DNA from: Thermoanaerobacterales bacterium
GTDB taxonomy: Bacteria; Bacillota; Desulfotomaculia; Desulfotomaculales; JASEER01
Assembly (NCBI GenBank): GCA_030019475.1
Contig: JASEER010000013.1
Span: 1-54,685, forward strand
DNA: 54,685 nucleotides
Reading direction: 5' to 3'
Part shown: positions 24,101 to 31,238 of the stretch, piece after piece
How positions within the stretch are numbered: the stretch's first letter is position 1
Layout: every line of letters begins with the position of its first letter
Made by a program: the position numbers and the translations under genes
Notes under the pieces: model-generated
The model's input: only the letters and a program-made list of their open reading frames with translations
The model's database searches: none
What the model was told of the DNA's origin: nothing

Positions 24101-24172
24101 CGCGGTAAAGTCCAGCTCCTGCGTCCCGGCGTAGGGCCCGAAGGCCGTCATCGCCAACCTGACCGGTCTCAC
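21107..24172 (-). CDS. sbcC: Exonuclease complex ATPase subunit SbcC (Rad50-like)
   Basis: A 1021-residue SMC-like ATPase that works with SbcD to open DNA hairpins and process double-strand breaks. The N-terminal Walker A is GPTGAGKTSILDAI. Two long coiled coils rich in Glu, Arg and Ala run from about 180 to 850 and are interrupted near residue 515 by the zinc hook CPVCGALEHP. The C-terminal ABC signature is TLSGGETFLASLSLALG and the Walker B is TIFVDEGFGTLDPET. Its ATG overlaps the stop of sbcD by 4 bases (ATGA), so they are translationally coupled. The coding strand has a strong bias to GC-rich third positions, like its neighbours. Confidence 0.97.
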   Translation of the reverse strand: MRPVRLAMTAFGPYAGTQELDFTALGGHSLFLIHGPTGAGKTSILDAICFALYGDTSGAERDGRDMRSHHADRAVTTEVTFDFILGGATYRVWRRPQQERPKVRGEGMTTTPADAVLWARTGSAGDGEEGTVLAAGWSRVTEAVEKLLGFKSDQFRQVVVLPQGRFRRLLAADSRERQKILEVLFRTQLYRRLEEALKAEANKLGLELKSVRERREWLLQEAKAEDRAGLEARLAAHLEELDALAREVLEAADRAGAAQRALEAGEQAATRLREKREAEEALRRLEARREAVEGLRRELERARRAQFLAPLEETLQARREDAQEAHAALIRAGTALDQAEGRLERARARLAREEGRKDDRRAAEREAARLKELEGRVAALDEARRDLTVREKAGRALAAAREGAARELDAARRLLETKTEERDRAREAAYQVDVLALKLQAAEKVQKARNELDRHRVALEEIRAGDVAARRKLEALETAYGQARALLSRLQEAWIRGRAAVLAARLTPGRPCPVCGALEHPAPAERTGEVPAEDEVRAAEQRATAAEEARDRAREVLAEIGRRKESLEGQVRLLEQELAEAGLPAAGEPDERVKDLRRRLAGARQASAAAAGLEQEVAGLKRRVAEAEEGLQETEARLREARDAWQAARALVGEREKAVPADLRLPEALQRAQAEAEDLCRRLAEALEEARREAEDAGRDTAAARAALASAKRFWEDAARRVQEEEDAFARRLKAEGFADFAAYAAARKAPEDVAALEREIRAFETETQKAQGALEKAERAAAGLAEPDLGALRAALDTADAARDGLVKKQANLETQVKNESGWLAAVRDLEETLDLLQRRYAVAGRLAEVANGKNAYGLTFQRFVLGALLDDVTLAATQRLKLMSRGRYHLLRTVDRRDGRSAGGLDLRVYDAYTGTERDVTTLSGGETFLASLSLALGLADVVQAYSGGIHLDTIFVDEGFGTLDPETLDLAMRALVELQAGGRLVGIISHVPELKERIGARLEVRPTQRGSTAGFTVA

Positions 24173-25323
24173 GCTTCCGCCTCCCGTTCATGCCGGTTAA
24201 CGGCCTCCGTGACCGTTTTGAAGGCTTCCCTCTCCGCCCCGGACAGGGGGTTGCCGGTAACCTGCTCGAAGAAGGCGGCGAAGAGGTCGCTCTCGCTCTG
24301 GCGGCGGTGGTCGCCCGACGGCCCGCGCAGCTCCCCGCCCAACGTCAGGTGGGGCCGTTCGATGTGCAGGACGTTGGGGTAGACGGCGCGGAGTTGCCCC
24401 ATGGCGTCCAGGATGGCGCCGGTGTCCTGCAGGGTGACCATCAGGTAGTCGTCCCGGTTTTCCCCGTTCTTCGGTCCCTTCAGGATGTCCCGCAGGCAAC
24501 CCGCGAGGCAGCGGACCTCGCGCCGCGGAGTAAGACGGACGGCATCCCAGGTGACTCTCCCGGCGGCGTCGATTTCGACCACCGTCACCGACTTCCGGTG
24601 GTCGGCCTCGGAGAAAGAGTATTTCAAGAGCGAGCCGGCATAGCGTTGATGGGGGGCGCCGGCCTCCTGCGGCCGGTGCAGGTGGCCCAGGGCGGCGTAA
24701 TGAAAGGCGGCGAACCTCTCCGGCGCCACCTGGCCGGCGCCGCCCACGGCCAGCTCCCGTTCCGACTCGCTGGCGCTCCCGCCGGCCACGAAGCAATGGC
24801 CCACGGCCACACGCCGCGCGCCGTCCGGCACCCGGGCGAGGGCATGGCGGATCAGGACATCGAGGGCCGCATCGTGGTCCTGGGCCCTCTCCCCCGGGAA
24901 CCTCTCGCGGACCAGGGCGGGCTCCAAGTAGGGCAGGGGGACGAAATGAACCGGCCCCCACCGGTCCGGAATTGCTACCAGCGGCAGGTCGCCGTCGGGC
25001 TCGCCGACGATGTGCAGTTTCAGCCGTCCGAGCAGGCGCCGGCCGAAGGCCAGGCGCTTGGGCCCGTCGTGGTTGCCGGCGATCACAATCACGTGCGCGC
25101 CCACGTCGAGCACCAGGCGGGACAGCGTCTCGTCCAGAAGGGCCACGGCCTCCGGCGGCGGCACGGCGCGGTCATAGACGTCCCCGGCGATAAGAATCAC
25201 CTCGGGCCGCACCTCCTTGGCCAGCCGGATAAAGTCGTCCAGGACGTGGGCCTGATCGTCGGTCAGGTGCACACCGTAAAAGATGCGCCCCAGGTGCCAG
25301 TCGGCCGTGTGCAGGATGCGCAA
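24169..25323 (-). CDS. sbcD: Exonuclease complex nuclease subunit SbcD (Mre11-like)
   Basis: A manganese-dependent nuclease of the calcineurin-like phosphoesterase fold (384 residues). The metal motifs DWHLGR, GDVYDRAVPP, GNHDGPKRLAFG, the VGHCFVAGG segment and GHLHRPQE are in order, and the C-terminal capping domain lies beyond residue 260. I chose TTG 25323, giving LRILHTADWHLGR, with AAGGAG 8 bases upstream. The longer frame runs back through the ferredoxin terminator and cannot be coding. It is the first gene of sbcD-sbcC. Confidence 0.97.
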   Translation of the reverse strand: MRILHTADWHLGRIFYGVHLTDDQAHVLDDFIRLAKEVRPEVILIAGDVYDRAVPPPEAVALLDETLSRLVLDVGAHVIVIAGNHDGPKRLAFGRRLLGRLKLHIVGEPDGDLPLVAIPDRWGPVHFVPLPYLEPALVRERFPGERAQDHDAALDVLIRHALARVPDGARRVAVGHCFVAGGSASESERELAVGGAGQVAPERFAAFHYAALGHLHRPQEAGAPHQRYAGSLLKYSFSEADHRKSVTVVEIDAAGRVTWDAVRLTPRREVRCLAGCLRDILKGPKNGENRDDYLMVTLQDTGAILDAMGQLRAVYPNVLHIERPHLTLGGELRGPSGDHRRQSESDLFAAFFEQVTGNPLSGAEREAFKTVTEAVNRHEREAEA

Positions 25324-25344
25324 GAGTGCTTCTCCTTTCCAATC

Positions 25345-25395
25345 CTGAAAAAAATAACCCCCTACCGTGTAGTTACTCCCACGGTAGGGGGTTAT
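25345..25395 (-). terminator. Strong terminator between ferredoxin and sbcD
   Basis: ATAACCCCCTACCGTG (25354-25369) pairs perfectly over 16 bases with CACGGTAGGGGGTTAT (25380-25395), with a 10-base loop. On the minus strand it is followed by TTTTTTTCAG. It ends the ferredoxin transcript 22 bases before the sbcD start. Confidence 0.95.
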
Positions 25396-25412
25396 CCTTC
25401 TATACGCCGCTG

Positions 25413-25610
25413 TCAGCCCTCTTCCCAGCGGATGCACTGCGCCGGGCAGGAGTCGACGGCTTCCTGGATTTCGTCATCCGAAGCCCCCGCCGGGTCGATG
25501 ACCTCCGCCTTGCCCGTCGCCTCGTTCATCTTGAACACTCCCGGGCACAGGGCCTCGCAGGTACCGCATTCCTGGCACTCGTCGCTGTCCAGCACCACTA
25601 TCCTGGCCAT
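25413..25610 (-). CDS. Ferredoxin, single [4Fe-4S] cluster
   Basis: A 65-residue electron carrier. The cluster ligands lie in DECQECGTCEALCPGVF and in the C-terminal CPAQCI, the pattern of monocluster 4Fe-4S ferredoxins with an extra Cys pair that can form a disulfide. It is very acidic, as usual for such carriers. ATG 25610 (MARIVVLDSDEC) has GGAGAGG about 6 bases upstream. A separate terminator follows, so it is a monocistronic gene. Redox partners are unknown. Confidence 0.94.
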   Translation of the reverse strand: MARIVVLDSDECQECGTCEALCPGVFKMNEATGKAEVIDPAGASDDEIQEAVDSCPAQCIRWEEG

Positions 25611-25710
25611 CCTTCCCTCTCCTTTCAAATTTCAAAGCCGTTAATGATCATCTGACAATTAATTATGCAGCAACATCTCGCTCCTGGCAAGTCCCGTTCC
25701 TCGGTTTAAG

Positions 25711-25740
25711 TTAAGGGTCAGTCACCTTACTTAAAAAAGT
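25711..25740 (-). repeat. Dispersed repeat, copy resembling the IS110 left flank
   Basis: The minus strand contains TTTAAGTAAGGTGACTGACC, which matches TTTAAGTAAAGTGCCTGACC at 30889-30908 at all but two positions. A weaker, related sequence lies near 36713 (CTTAAAGTTGCCGCTGACCC). It sits in the 180-base gap between the beta-lactamase-like gene and the ferredoxin gene. Confidence 0.6.
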
Positions 25741-25794
25741 TTCACTGCTCGATGACAGGTTCGGATGCTTCTTCCGGCAAGGCGCCGGTGCGCC

Positions 25795-27039
25795 TCATTT
25801 CGAGTTCGGCTCCTTTTGCTCCAAACGGACGACGACGGCCCGCCCGCCGGGCTCCCAGTCCACTTCCGCCCCCAGCACCTGAGCCACAAAGCGCAGGGGT
25901 ACGAAGGTGCACCCGTTGTGGGCGACGGGCGCCGTGTCCATAACGTATTCGACACCATCAACAAGACAGGTGTTCCGCCCAAGGGCCAGCCTGACGGCCT
26001 TGTTTCCCGCAACCGTAATCTCCCCGGTGTCCGCGTCCCACTCCACCCTGGCGCCGAGCGCCTCGGCAACGAGGCGCAGGGGGACCTGTGTCCGGTTATT
26101 CTCATCCACGAAAGCGGGGATAACGGCCTCACCCGCGGGCTCACCGTCGACGGACAGGACCTTGACATCGACCAGCCTGCCCTGATAGTCGTAGACCAGC
26201 CGGGAAATCCTTTGGATGACGCGGTAGGCCTGCGCCACGCCGGGGGTCTGCTTGCTGAAGACGGCGAGGATGTACGGGTTCCGGGGGTGTTCGACGTATC
26301 CCACGTCGTTGTAAGTGCCGGTGGGAGGCCAGTTGCCGATCTTGTGCGCCACCCTGGTTCCGGGCGGGAGCAGTTTGGGGATGCGGTCGTTGAAGACCGT
26401 GTTCCGGAGGTGGTTGAGCAGGATCTCTCCTTCGGCGGGGTGGGCATCGGCAAATTCGAGAAGGCGGTACATATATAGCGCCATATCCTGCGGGCAGGTG
26501 ATGTTCTGTCTGTCGTCGACCACCAGGCCCCCCCAGCCCCGCATGGCATCCTTGACCTTTGCCTTTCCCAGGCGCCGGAGCAGCATGTTGGTGGCCACGT
26601 TATCGCTGTAGACGATGGAATACCGGGACAATGTGGCGATATCGTATTGAGACCCCACCGGTTTATGCTGCAGGACGCCCGTCCCGCCCTCGTAGTCCCG
26701 TTCCAGGTAGGTGAGTTTTTCCAGGGGGTCAACGAGGCCCGCCGCTACTTGTTCATAAAGGTAGAGGTTCATCGGGAGTTTAAAGGTGCTCGCCGCGTGA
26801 AAGACCTCGAGGTGGTTGATGCCGAGGCCGGCCCCCGTTTTGAGGTCGACCAGGCAGATGCCGTAGGTGCCCTGCTCGCCAGCCAGTAAGCTGGTCAGTT
26901 GGTCAACAAGCGGGGCGTACCGGCCGTTGTTCTCCAAAGCGTCGATCCCGGCCGCCCGCGCCTGCGGGGTAAACGCAAGCATACAGCAAAGTGTCACCAC
27001 CAGGATGCTCGCCTTCCAAACCGCTTTCTTTCCGCTCAT
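25795..27039 (-). CDS. Secreted serine hydrolase of the class A beta-lactamase fold with copper amine oxidase-like domain
   Basis: A 414-residue exported protein: signal peptide (ASILVVTLCCMLAFTPQARA), a beta-lactamase-like domain from about 40 to 275, and a C-terminal CuAO N-terminal-type domain from about 300 (VPLRLVAEALGARVEWD, FVPLRFVAQVLGAEVDWE), common in Clostridial cell-surface proteins. The catalytic motifs are SxxK (ASTFK, Ser84/Lys87), SDN (YSDN, 145-147) and KxG (HKIG, 233-235). The Glu of the omega loop typical of true class A beta-lactamases is not obvious, so a DD-peptidase or wall-acting role is as likely as antibiotic resistance. GGGAG precedes the ATG by about 7 bases. It follows cobO by 10 bases. 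Confidence 0.88.
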   Translation of the reverse strand: MSGKKAVWKASILVVTLCCMLAFTPQARAAGIDALENNGRYAPLVDQLTSLLAGEQGTYGICLVDLKTGAGLGINHLEVFHAASTFKLPMNLYLYEQVAAGLVDPLEKLTYLERDYEGGTGVLQHKPVGSQYDIATLSRYSIVYSDNVATNMLLRRLGKAKVKDAMRGWGGLVVDDRQNITCPQDMALYMYRLLEFADAHPAEGEILLNHLRNTVFNDRIPKLLPPGTRVAHKIGNWPPTGTYNDVGYVEHPRNPYILAVFSKQTPGVAQAYRVIQRISRLVYDYQGRLVDVKVLSVDGEPAGEAVIPAFVDENNRTQVPLRLVAEALGARVEWDADTGEITVAGNKAVRLALGRNTCLVDGVEYVMDTAPVAHNGCTFVPLRFVAQVLGAEVDWEPGGRAVVVRLEQKEPNSK

Positions 27040-27049
27040 AGCGTTCTCC

Positions 27050-27598
27050 CTAGTATTCTATTCCCTTCTGGGCTTTGATGCCATGCGTGTAGTGGTGCTT
27101 GACCTCCCGCATCTCGGTCACCAGGTCGGCGCGGGTGACGACCGTTTCCGGGGCGCCGCGCCCGGTGAGAGCCAGGTGTAAGGATGGGGAACGGGCGTCC
27201 AGGATGGCGTGCAGGTCTTCCTCGGCCAGGAGACCCAGGCTGAGGGCGACGAAGATTTCATCCAGCACTACGAGGTCCCATTCCCCGCCCGCCACGGCCT
27301 CACGTGCGACGGTGAGGGCCTGGCGTGCGGCCTCCCGGTGGGGGCGCAGCTCATCCTCCCCTCGGCCGCGGACGAACCCGAGGCCCAGCGGCCGGATCTC
27401 GAAGCCTTCCAGGCGCCGGACCGCCTCGCGCTCCCCGGCCGGCCAGGACGGGCTCTTCAGGAACTGCAGGACCAGCACGCGCATTCCCTGCCCCCAGGCG
27501 CGCAGGCCCAGGCCCAGGGCGGCCGTCGTCTTGCCCTTCCCGTCCCCGGTGAAGACCATCACCAGGCCGCGGCGAACCGAGTCTTTAGGCTTGCTCAT
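27050..27598 (-). CDS. cobO: Cob(I)yrinic acid a,c-diamide adenosyltransferase
   Basis: Transfers adenosyl from ATP to the cobalt of corrinoids, making coenzyme B12 forms (CobO/BtuR/CobA type). The 182-residue protein begins near the P-loop VMVFTGDGKGKTTAALGLGLRA and contains WDLVVLDEIFVALSLGLL (the Walker B-like Asp) and LTGRGAPETVV, all family hallmarks. I chose ATG 27598 with GGGGG 7 bases upstream. It is the first gene of a pair with the beta-lactamase-fold gene and is preceded by a 420-base structured gap. No other cobalamin gene is present in the window. Confidence 0.95.
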   Translation of the reverse strand: MSKPKDSVRRGLVMVFTGDGKGKTTAALGLGLRAWGQGMRVLVLQFLKSPSWPAGEREAVRRLEGFEIRPLGLGFVRGRGEDELRPHREAARQALTVAREAVAGGEWDLVVLDEIFVALSLGLLAEEDLHAILDARSPSLHLALTGRGAPETVVTRADLVTEMREVKHHYTHGIKAQKGIEY

Positions 27599-27604
27599 GT
27601 CCAA

Positions 27605-28026
27605 CCCCCGCTATCGTGGGGGTGGGGGGTCTTCACCTGAGCGACTTGCGGAGCTTCGGTAACCGTTCTTAGCGAAGGTGAGTTAAGCGTGGCCCCGACG
27701 AGGACCGTGAGCGGGCGCTTCCGCTGTTCATTTCCGCAGAGGTACGGTTTTCTTCCAAACCTGCTTCTCAGGAACCCGGGCGGGCGCGGAGGCCCGCCCC
27801 TAATGAAAAACTGCGCCCGCGAATCAATCCGCAGGAGGGTCAGCCACGCTCCGATCCAGCACTCAACCTACACCCTTTGTTACGGAACCGTGCCTAAGGG
27901 TTGGGTCTTGCACGAGATCAGGTTGAGTGCTGGACGCAGCGAAGCACCGGAGCGCAAGGGGAAGCCCCCCACCCCAGATTACTTTTCTCGAAACGCGAAC
28001 AGCGCCGGCCGTCAGCCGAGCCCGCC
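27605..28026. other. 420-base non-coding, strongly structured region upstream of cobO
   Basis: No convincing gene is present in either direction. The region is dense in inverted repeats. The largest is TCCAGCACTCAACCT (27855-27869) with AGGTTGAGTGCTGGA (27920-27934), a perfect 15-base stem extended outward by GCTCCG (27848-27853) and CGGAGC (27948-27953). Another is GGGCGGGC/GCCCGCCC (27778-27799). CCCCC/GGGGG near 27605 overlaps the cobO ribosome site on the minus strand. It separates tatD from cobO. It may be a structured RNA, a leader of cobO or a degenerate mobile element. I found no B12-box (GCCACTG) to support a cobalamin riboswitch. Confidence 0.5.
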
Positions 28027-28788
28027 TCAACTAAACCCGAACAACGCCCGCGCGTTGGCCGTGGTCCGCGCGGCCAGCTCGTCGAGCGTCATTCCCCGCA
28101 GCTCCGCCACCGCCCGCGCCGTGTAAACGACGAAAGCCGGCTCATTGCGCCGCCCGCGCTTCGGCACCGGGGCCAGGTACGGGCAGTCGGTCTCCACCAG
28201 CAGGCGGTCGAGCGGCACCGAGGCCGCCACCTGCCGCAGGGCCTCGCTCCGGGGGAAGGTGATAACCCCGGCGAAGGAGATGTGGTAACCGAGATCCAGG
28301 CATTCCCCGGCCATCGCCCGGTCACCCGAGAAACAGTGCATCACGCCGCGGCCATGCCCGGCCTCCCGGAGGATAGCCAGGGTGTCTTCCCCGGCCTCCC
28401 GGGAATGCACGATTACGGGCCGGCCGAGTTCGTGCGCCAGTTCCATCTGGGCCTGGAAAACCTCGCGCTGCACGGGGCGCGGGGAGAAGTCGTAGTGGTA
28501 GTCCAGGCCGATCTCGCCGACGGCCACCACCTTCGGGTGCCGCGCCAGGTCGGCCACCCGGGACAGGTAGTCCTTGGGCGCGGCGGCCGCCTCGTGGGGG
28601 TGGACGCCGACGGCGGCCCAGATGAAGGGAAAGCGTTCGGCGAGGGCGACGGAGGCGGACGCGGAAGACAGGCCGGAGGCCACGGTGAGGATCGTGGTCA
28701 CCCCCGCCTCTTGGGCGCGGCGAACCACCTCGTGGAGGTCCGGCGCGAACTTCTTGTCGTCCAGGTGGGCGTGGGTGTCGGTAAGCAT
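28027..28788 (-). CDS. tatD: TatD-family metal-dependent hydrolase/DNase
   Basis: A 253-residue TIM-barrel metallohydrolase of the TatD family, which has 3'-5' exonuclease activity in characterised members. Metal ligands and motifs are DTHAHLDD, AVGEIGLDYHYD (with the conserved Glu), PVIVHSREAGEDT, MHCFSGD and LVETDCPYLAPVPKRG. The ATG overlaps the metG stop by one base (TAATG), and AAGGAG lies 6 bases upstream inside metG, so metG-tatD is a coupled pair. This metG-tatD order is widespread in Firmicutes. Confidence 0.95.
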   Translation of the reverse strand: MLTDTHAHLDDKKFAPDLHEVVRRAQEAGVTTILTVASGLSSASASVALAERFPFIWAAVGVHPHEAAAAPKDYLSRVADLARHPKVVAVGEIGLDYHYDFSPRPVQREVFQAQMELAHELGRPVIVHSREAGEDTLAILREAGHGRGVMHCFSGDRAMAGECLDLGYHISFAGVITFPRSEALRQVAASVPLDRLLVETDCPYLAPVPKRGRRNEPAFVVYTARAVAELRGMTLDELAARTTANARALFGFS

Positions 28789-30332
28789 TACTCCTTCGTC
28801 TCGAGCCGCGGGAAGAGCGGCACCCCGCGGTTTTGGCGCGTCCCGGCCGGGGTCTTCCCCCAGACCAGGGAGTCCCAGGTGTGCAGGTCGGCCCGCTCGG
28901 AAAGCCCGAGCTGCGCCCAGGCGCGGGGCGCGAAGCCGGGCATGAACGGCGTCAGCAGCACCGTAATGAACCGGTAGGCCTCGGCCAGGTTGTACAGGAC
29001 GGTGACGAGCCGCTCCCGTTTCGCCGGGTCCTTCGCCAGGCTCCAGGGCGACGTTTCCTCGATGTACTTGTTGGCGCGGGAGACCAGCTTCCAGGCCGCC
29101 GTCAGGGCATTGGCGAGCTCCAGGTTGTCGACCAGCCGGGCGACCTCGCCCGGGGCCTGCAGGGCGGTGCCGATCAGGTCCTCGTCCAGCGGGTCGTCGC
29201 CCCGGACCGGGGCCTCGAGCACCCCGCCCAGGTACTTGTTGATCATGGCCGTGGTGCGGCTTAAGAGGTTGCCCAGGTCGTTGGCCAGGTCGATGTTGAT
29301 GCGGTTCCGCAGGGCCTCCTCGCTGTAGTAGGCGTCGGCACCGAAGGGCATCTCGCGCAGGAGGTAGTAGCGGATGGCGTCCACGCCGTACTTGTCGATG
29401 AGCACCAGGGGGTCGATGACGTTCCCTTTGGACTTGGACATCTTGCCGCCCTCGAGGAGCAGCCAGCCGTGGCCGACGACCCGCTTCGGGAGCGGGATGC
29501 CGGCGGCCATCAGGATGATCGGCCAAATGATGCAGTGGAAGCGGACGATGTCCTTGCCGACCAGGTGCACGTCGGCCGGCCAGAAGCGCCGGTAAAGGCT
29601 GTCGTCCTCGCTCCCGTAGTCGAGGGCCGAGATGTAGTTCGTCAGGGCGTCGACCCAGACGTAGACGACGTGCTTGGGGTCGAAGGGCACCGGGATGCCC
29701 CAGTCGAAGGTGGTGCGGGAGACACAGAGGTCCTCCAGGCCCATCCTGACGAAGCTCACGACCTCGTTGCGCCGGGTGACGGGCTGGATGAAGTCGGGGT
29801 GCTCCTCGATGTAGGCCAGCAGGCGGTCGGCGTACCTGGACATGCGGAAGAAGTAGCTCTCCTCCTGCAGGAGTTCGACCCCCCGCCCGCAGTCCGGGCA
29901 GTTCCCGTCCACAAGCTGGCGCTCCGTCCAGAAGGTCTCGCAGGGGCTGCAGTACCAGCCCTCGTAAGCGGCTTTATAGATGTCCCCCTGCTCGTGCAGG
30001 CGGGTGAAGAGGTCGGCCACCACCCGCTTGTGCCGGGGCTCGGTGGTGCGGATGAAGTCGGAGTACTCGATGCCGAGGGCCGCCCAGAGGCGCTTGAACC
30101 CGGCCACGATCTCGTCCACGTACTCCTGCGGCGACCGGCCGCGGCTCTTCGCCGCCCGTTCGATCTTCTGCCCGTGCTCGTCGGAGCCGGTCAGGAACCA
30201 CACGTCGTGCCCCGTGAGGCGCTTGAAGCGGGCCACCGCGTCGGCGGCCACCGTGGTATAGGCATGCCCGATGTGCAGGTTGTCGCTCGGGTAGTAAATG
30301 GGCGTGGTGATGTAGAAAGTCGGCCTGGACAC
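28788..30332 (-). CDS. metG: Methionyl-tRNA synthetase
   Basis: A class I aminoacyl-tRNA synthetase of 514 residues, the length of the form without the C-terminal tRNA-binding domain. The HIGH motif is NLHIGHAYTTVAADA, the zinc-binding insert is CSPCETFWTERQLV followed by CPDCGRG, and the KMSKS motif is GKMSKSKGNVIDP. I chose GTG 30332 (SRPTFYITTPIYYPSDN), preceded by AAGGGATGG. The longer frame crosses the promoter. The anticodon-binding helical domain covers the last 150 residues. No T-box or S-box element was seen in the short leader. Confidence 0.97.
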   Translation of the reverse strand: MSRPTFYITTPIYYPSDNLHIGHAYTTVAADAVARFKRLTGHDVWFLTGSDEHGQKIERAAKSRGRSPQEYVDEIVAGFKRLWAALGIEYSDFIRTTEPRHKRVVADLFTRLHEQGDIYKAAYEGWYCSPCETFWTERQLVDGNCPDCGRGVELLQEESYFFRMSRYADRLLAYIEEHPDFIQPVTRRNEVVSFVRMGLEDLCVSRTTFDWGIPVPFDPKHVVYVWVDALTNYISALDYGSEDDSLYRRFWPADVHLVGKDIVRFHCIIWPIILMAAGIPLPKRVVGHGWLLLEGGKMSKSKGNVIDPLVLIDKYGVDAIRYYLLREMPFGADAYYSEEALRNRINIDLANDLGNLLSRTTAMINKYLGGVLEAPVRGDDPLDEDLIGTALQAPGEVARLVDNLELANALTAAWKLVSRANKYIEETSPWSLAKDPAKRERLVTVLYNLAEAYRFITVLLTPFMPGFAPRAWAQLGLSERADLHTWDSLVWGKTPAGTRQNRGVPLFPRLETKE

Positions 30333-30367
30333 AGGCCATCCCTTCTTTCTTCCAAGAACTACCGACA

Positions 30368-30397
30368 ATTCTAACCGAGCAAATTCTTGCTTGTCAA
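30368..30397 (-). promoter_or_regulatory. Promoter of metG-tatD
   Basis: On the minus strand TTGACA (30392-30397) and TAGAAT (30368-30373) are 18 bases apart. The leader would be about 30 bases long, too short for a T-box. Confidence 0.7.
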
Positions 30398-30477
30398 GCC
30401 ACGCCTGGCACGCTCTCCCTTCTCCTGGCACCATCCTCCCTTGTCCAACATTGTTACCAAAAAATTGCGCAAACCTA

Positions 30478-30523
30478 TTGACTTATCATGGAATGCTTGG
30501 TACCATTTACTTGCATTATCATG
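30478..30523 (+). promoter_or_regulatory. Promoter of the AbrB-family gene with direct repeats
   Basis: TTGACT (30478-30483) and TACCAT (30501-30506) are 17 bases apart. The octamer TTATCATG occurs at 30483-30490 and again at 30516-30523, 33 bases (about three helical turns) apart, flanking the start site. Autoregulation by AbrB-type proteins is common, but the repeat role is inferred. Confidence 0.5.
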
Positions 30524-30563
30524 TAGTGTTTTGTCGAAACCAACATAGGAGGGGAGGGGAAGT

Positions 30564-30818
30564 ATGAAATCGACAGGTATTGTGCGCAAAGTGGACGAGC
30601 TCGGCCGGGTGGTTATCCCGATAGAGCTGCGGCGGACTCTGGGCATCGAAGAAAAAGACGCCCTGGAAATTTACGTCGACAACGAGAAGATTATTCTCAA
30701 GAAATATGAGCCCGCCTGCGTCTTCTGCGGCAATGCCGCGGACGTCCAGCATTACCGCGGGAAGCTGGTATGCCGGGAATGCGCTGTGGCGATGTTCGAA
30801 AAGGCCAAGGCCATCTAG
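30564..30818 (+). CDS. abrB: AbrB/SpoVT-family transition-state regulator
   Basis: An 84-residue regulator. The N-terminal swapped-hairpin DNA-binding domain is MKSTGIVRKVDELGRVVIPI followed by ELRRTLGIEEKDALEIYV, nearly identical to Bacillus AbrB. The C-terminal part contains CVFCGN and CRECA, two CxxC pairs, as in some clostridial AbrB proteins. AbrB proteins act as transition-state repressors of sporulation and stationary-phase genes. GGGAGGGGA precedes the ATG. It is divergent from metG and ends at a strong terminator. Confidence 0.92.
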   Translation: MKSTGIVRKVDELGRVVIPIELRRTLGIEEKDALEIYVDNEKIILKKYEPACVFCGNAADVQHYRGKLVCRECAVAMFEKAKAI

Positions 30819-30846
30819 CCCTGGGCCTGGACAAGCCGGTAACAAG

Positions 30847-30880
30847 AAAGGGGATGCTCGTGCAGCATCCCCTTTTTATG
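30847..30880 (+). terminator. Terminator of the AbrB-family gene
   Basis: AAAGGGGATGCT (30847-30858) pairs with AGCATCCCCTTT (30864-30875), with loop CGTGC and further T residues after the stem. Confidence 0.95.
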
Positions 30881-30885
30881 CTGCC

Positions 30886-30913
30886 GCTTTTAAGTAAAGT
30901 GCCTGACCCCTCG
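30886..30913 (+). repeat. Dispersed repeat at the left flank of the IS110 element
   Basis: TTTAAGTAAAGTGCCTGACC is the plus-strand counterpart of the repeat at 25711-25740. The sequence on the other side of the element (32607-32618) carries TTTTAAGTAAGA on the minus strand, so the element is flanked by an imperfect inverted TTTTAAGTAA. Confidence 0.6.
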
Positions 30914-30929
30914 TATAATTCAGTTGGAA

Positions 30930-31238
30930 ACTCGGTCTGAACAATTGAGTTGAGGGCGTATCTCTGAGACAATCAACATAGCGTTGGTCGGGGCCGCTCT
31001 TTGACCCCTTGAGGCCCGGAGGAACCCGGTGACTTCTTAAGTAAGAGTGAGAACCTGAGTTCGGTGTGCATTTCTCACCGTGAGCTGAGCCGGCCGCCTA
31101 CCCGGCCCCGGAGATCAGCAGCGCCGGGGGTGCACCCGTGTGGCAAGCGGTCGAGTTCTTATCGTCTGCGAGGTTGTTAACGCACCGAAACCTCAGGGAT
31201 ACGCCCCCATTCTAACCACGCGGGGAGGGTTGGGATAA
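30930..31238 (+). ncRNA. Candidate IS110 bridge RNA in the left end
   Basis: IS110-group elements carry, upstream of the transposase, a structured RNA with two loops that pair with target and donor DNA. This 310-base region has no gene and contains many GC-rich pairings (for example CCCCGG with CCGGGG around 31104-31131 and GGGTGCACCC near 31127). It also holds TTTGACCCCTTGA (31000-31012) and TTAAGTAAGA (31037-31046), which match sequences at the right edge of the element. The RNA ends and structure were not computed. Confidence 0.55.

Noticed and set aside
25731-26732. 333-residue reading frame opposite in register to the beta-lactamase-fold gene
   Set aside because: Same strand but a different frame, very Thr/Ser/Arg/Pro-rich composition, no motifs, and it covers the catalytic motifs of the real gene.
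27605-28026. Cobalamin riboswitch upstream of cobO
   Set aside because: The B12 box (GCCACTG) and the conserved core were not found on either strand, despite strong stems and a cobalamin gene downstream.
30333-30480. T-box or S-box leader for metG
   Set aside because: The predicted promoter leaves a leader of only about 30 bases, and no specifier loop, T-box sequence or SAM-I core is present.
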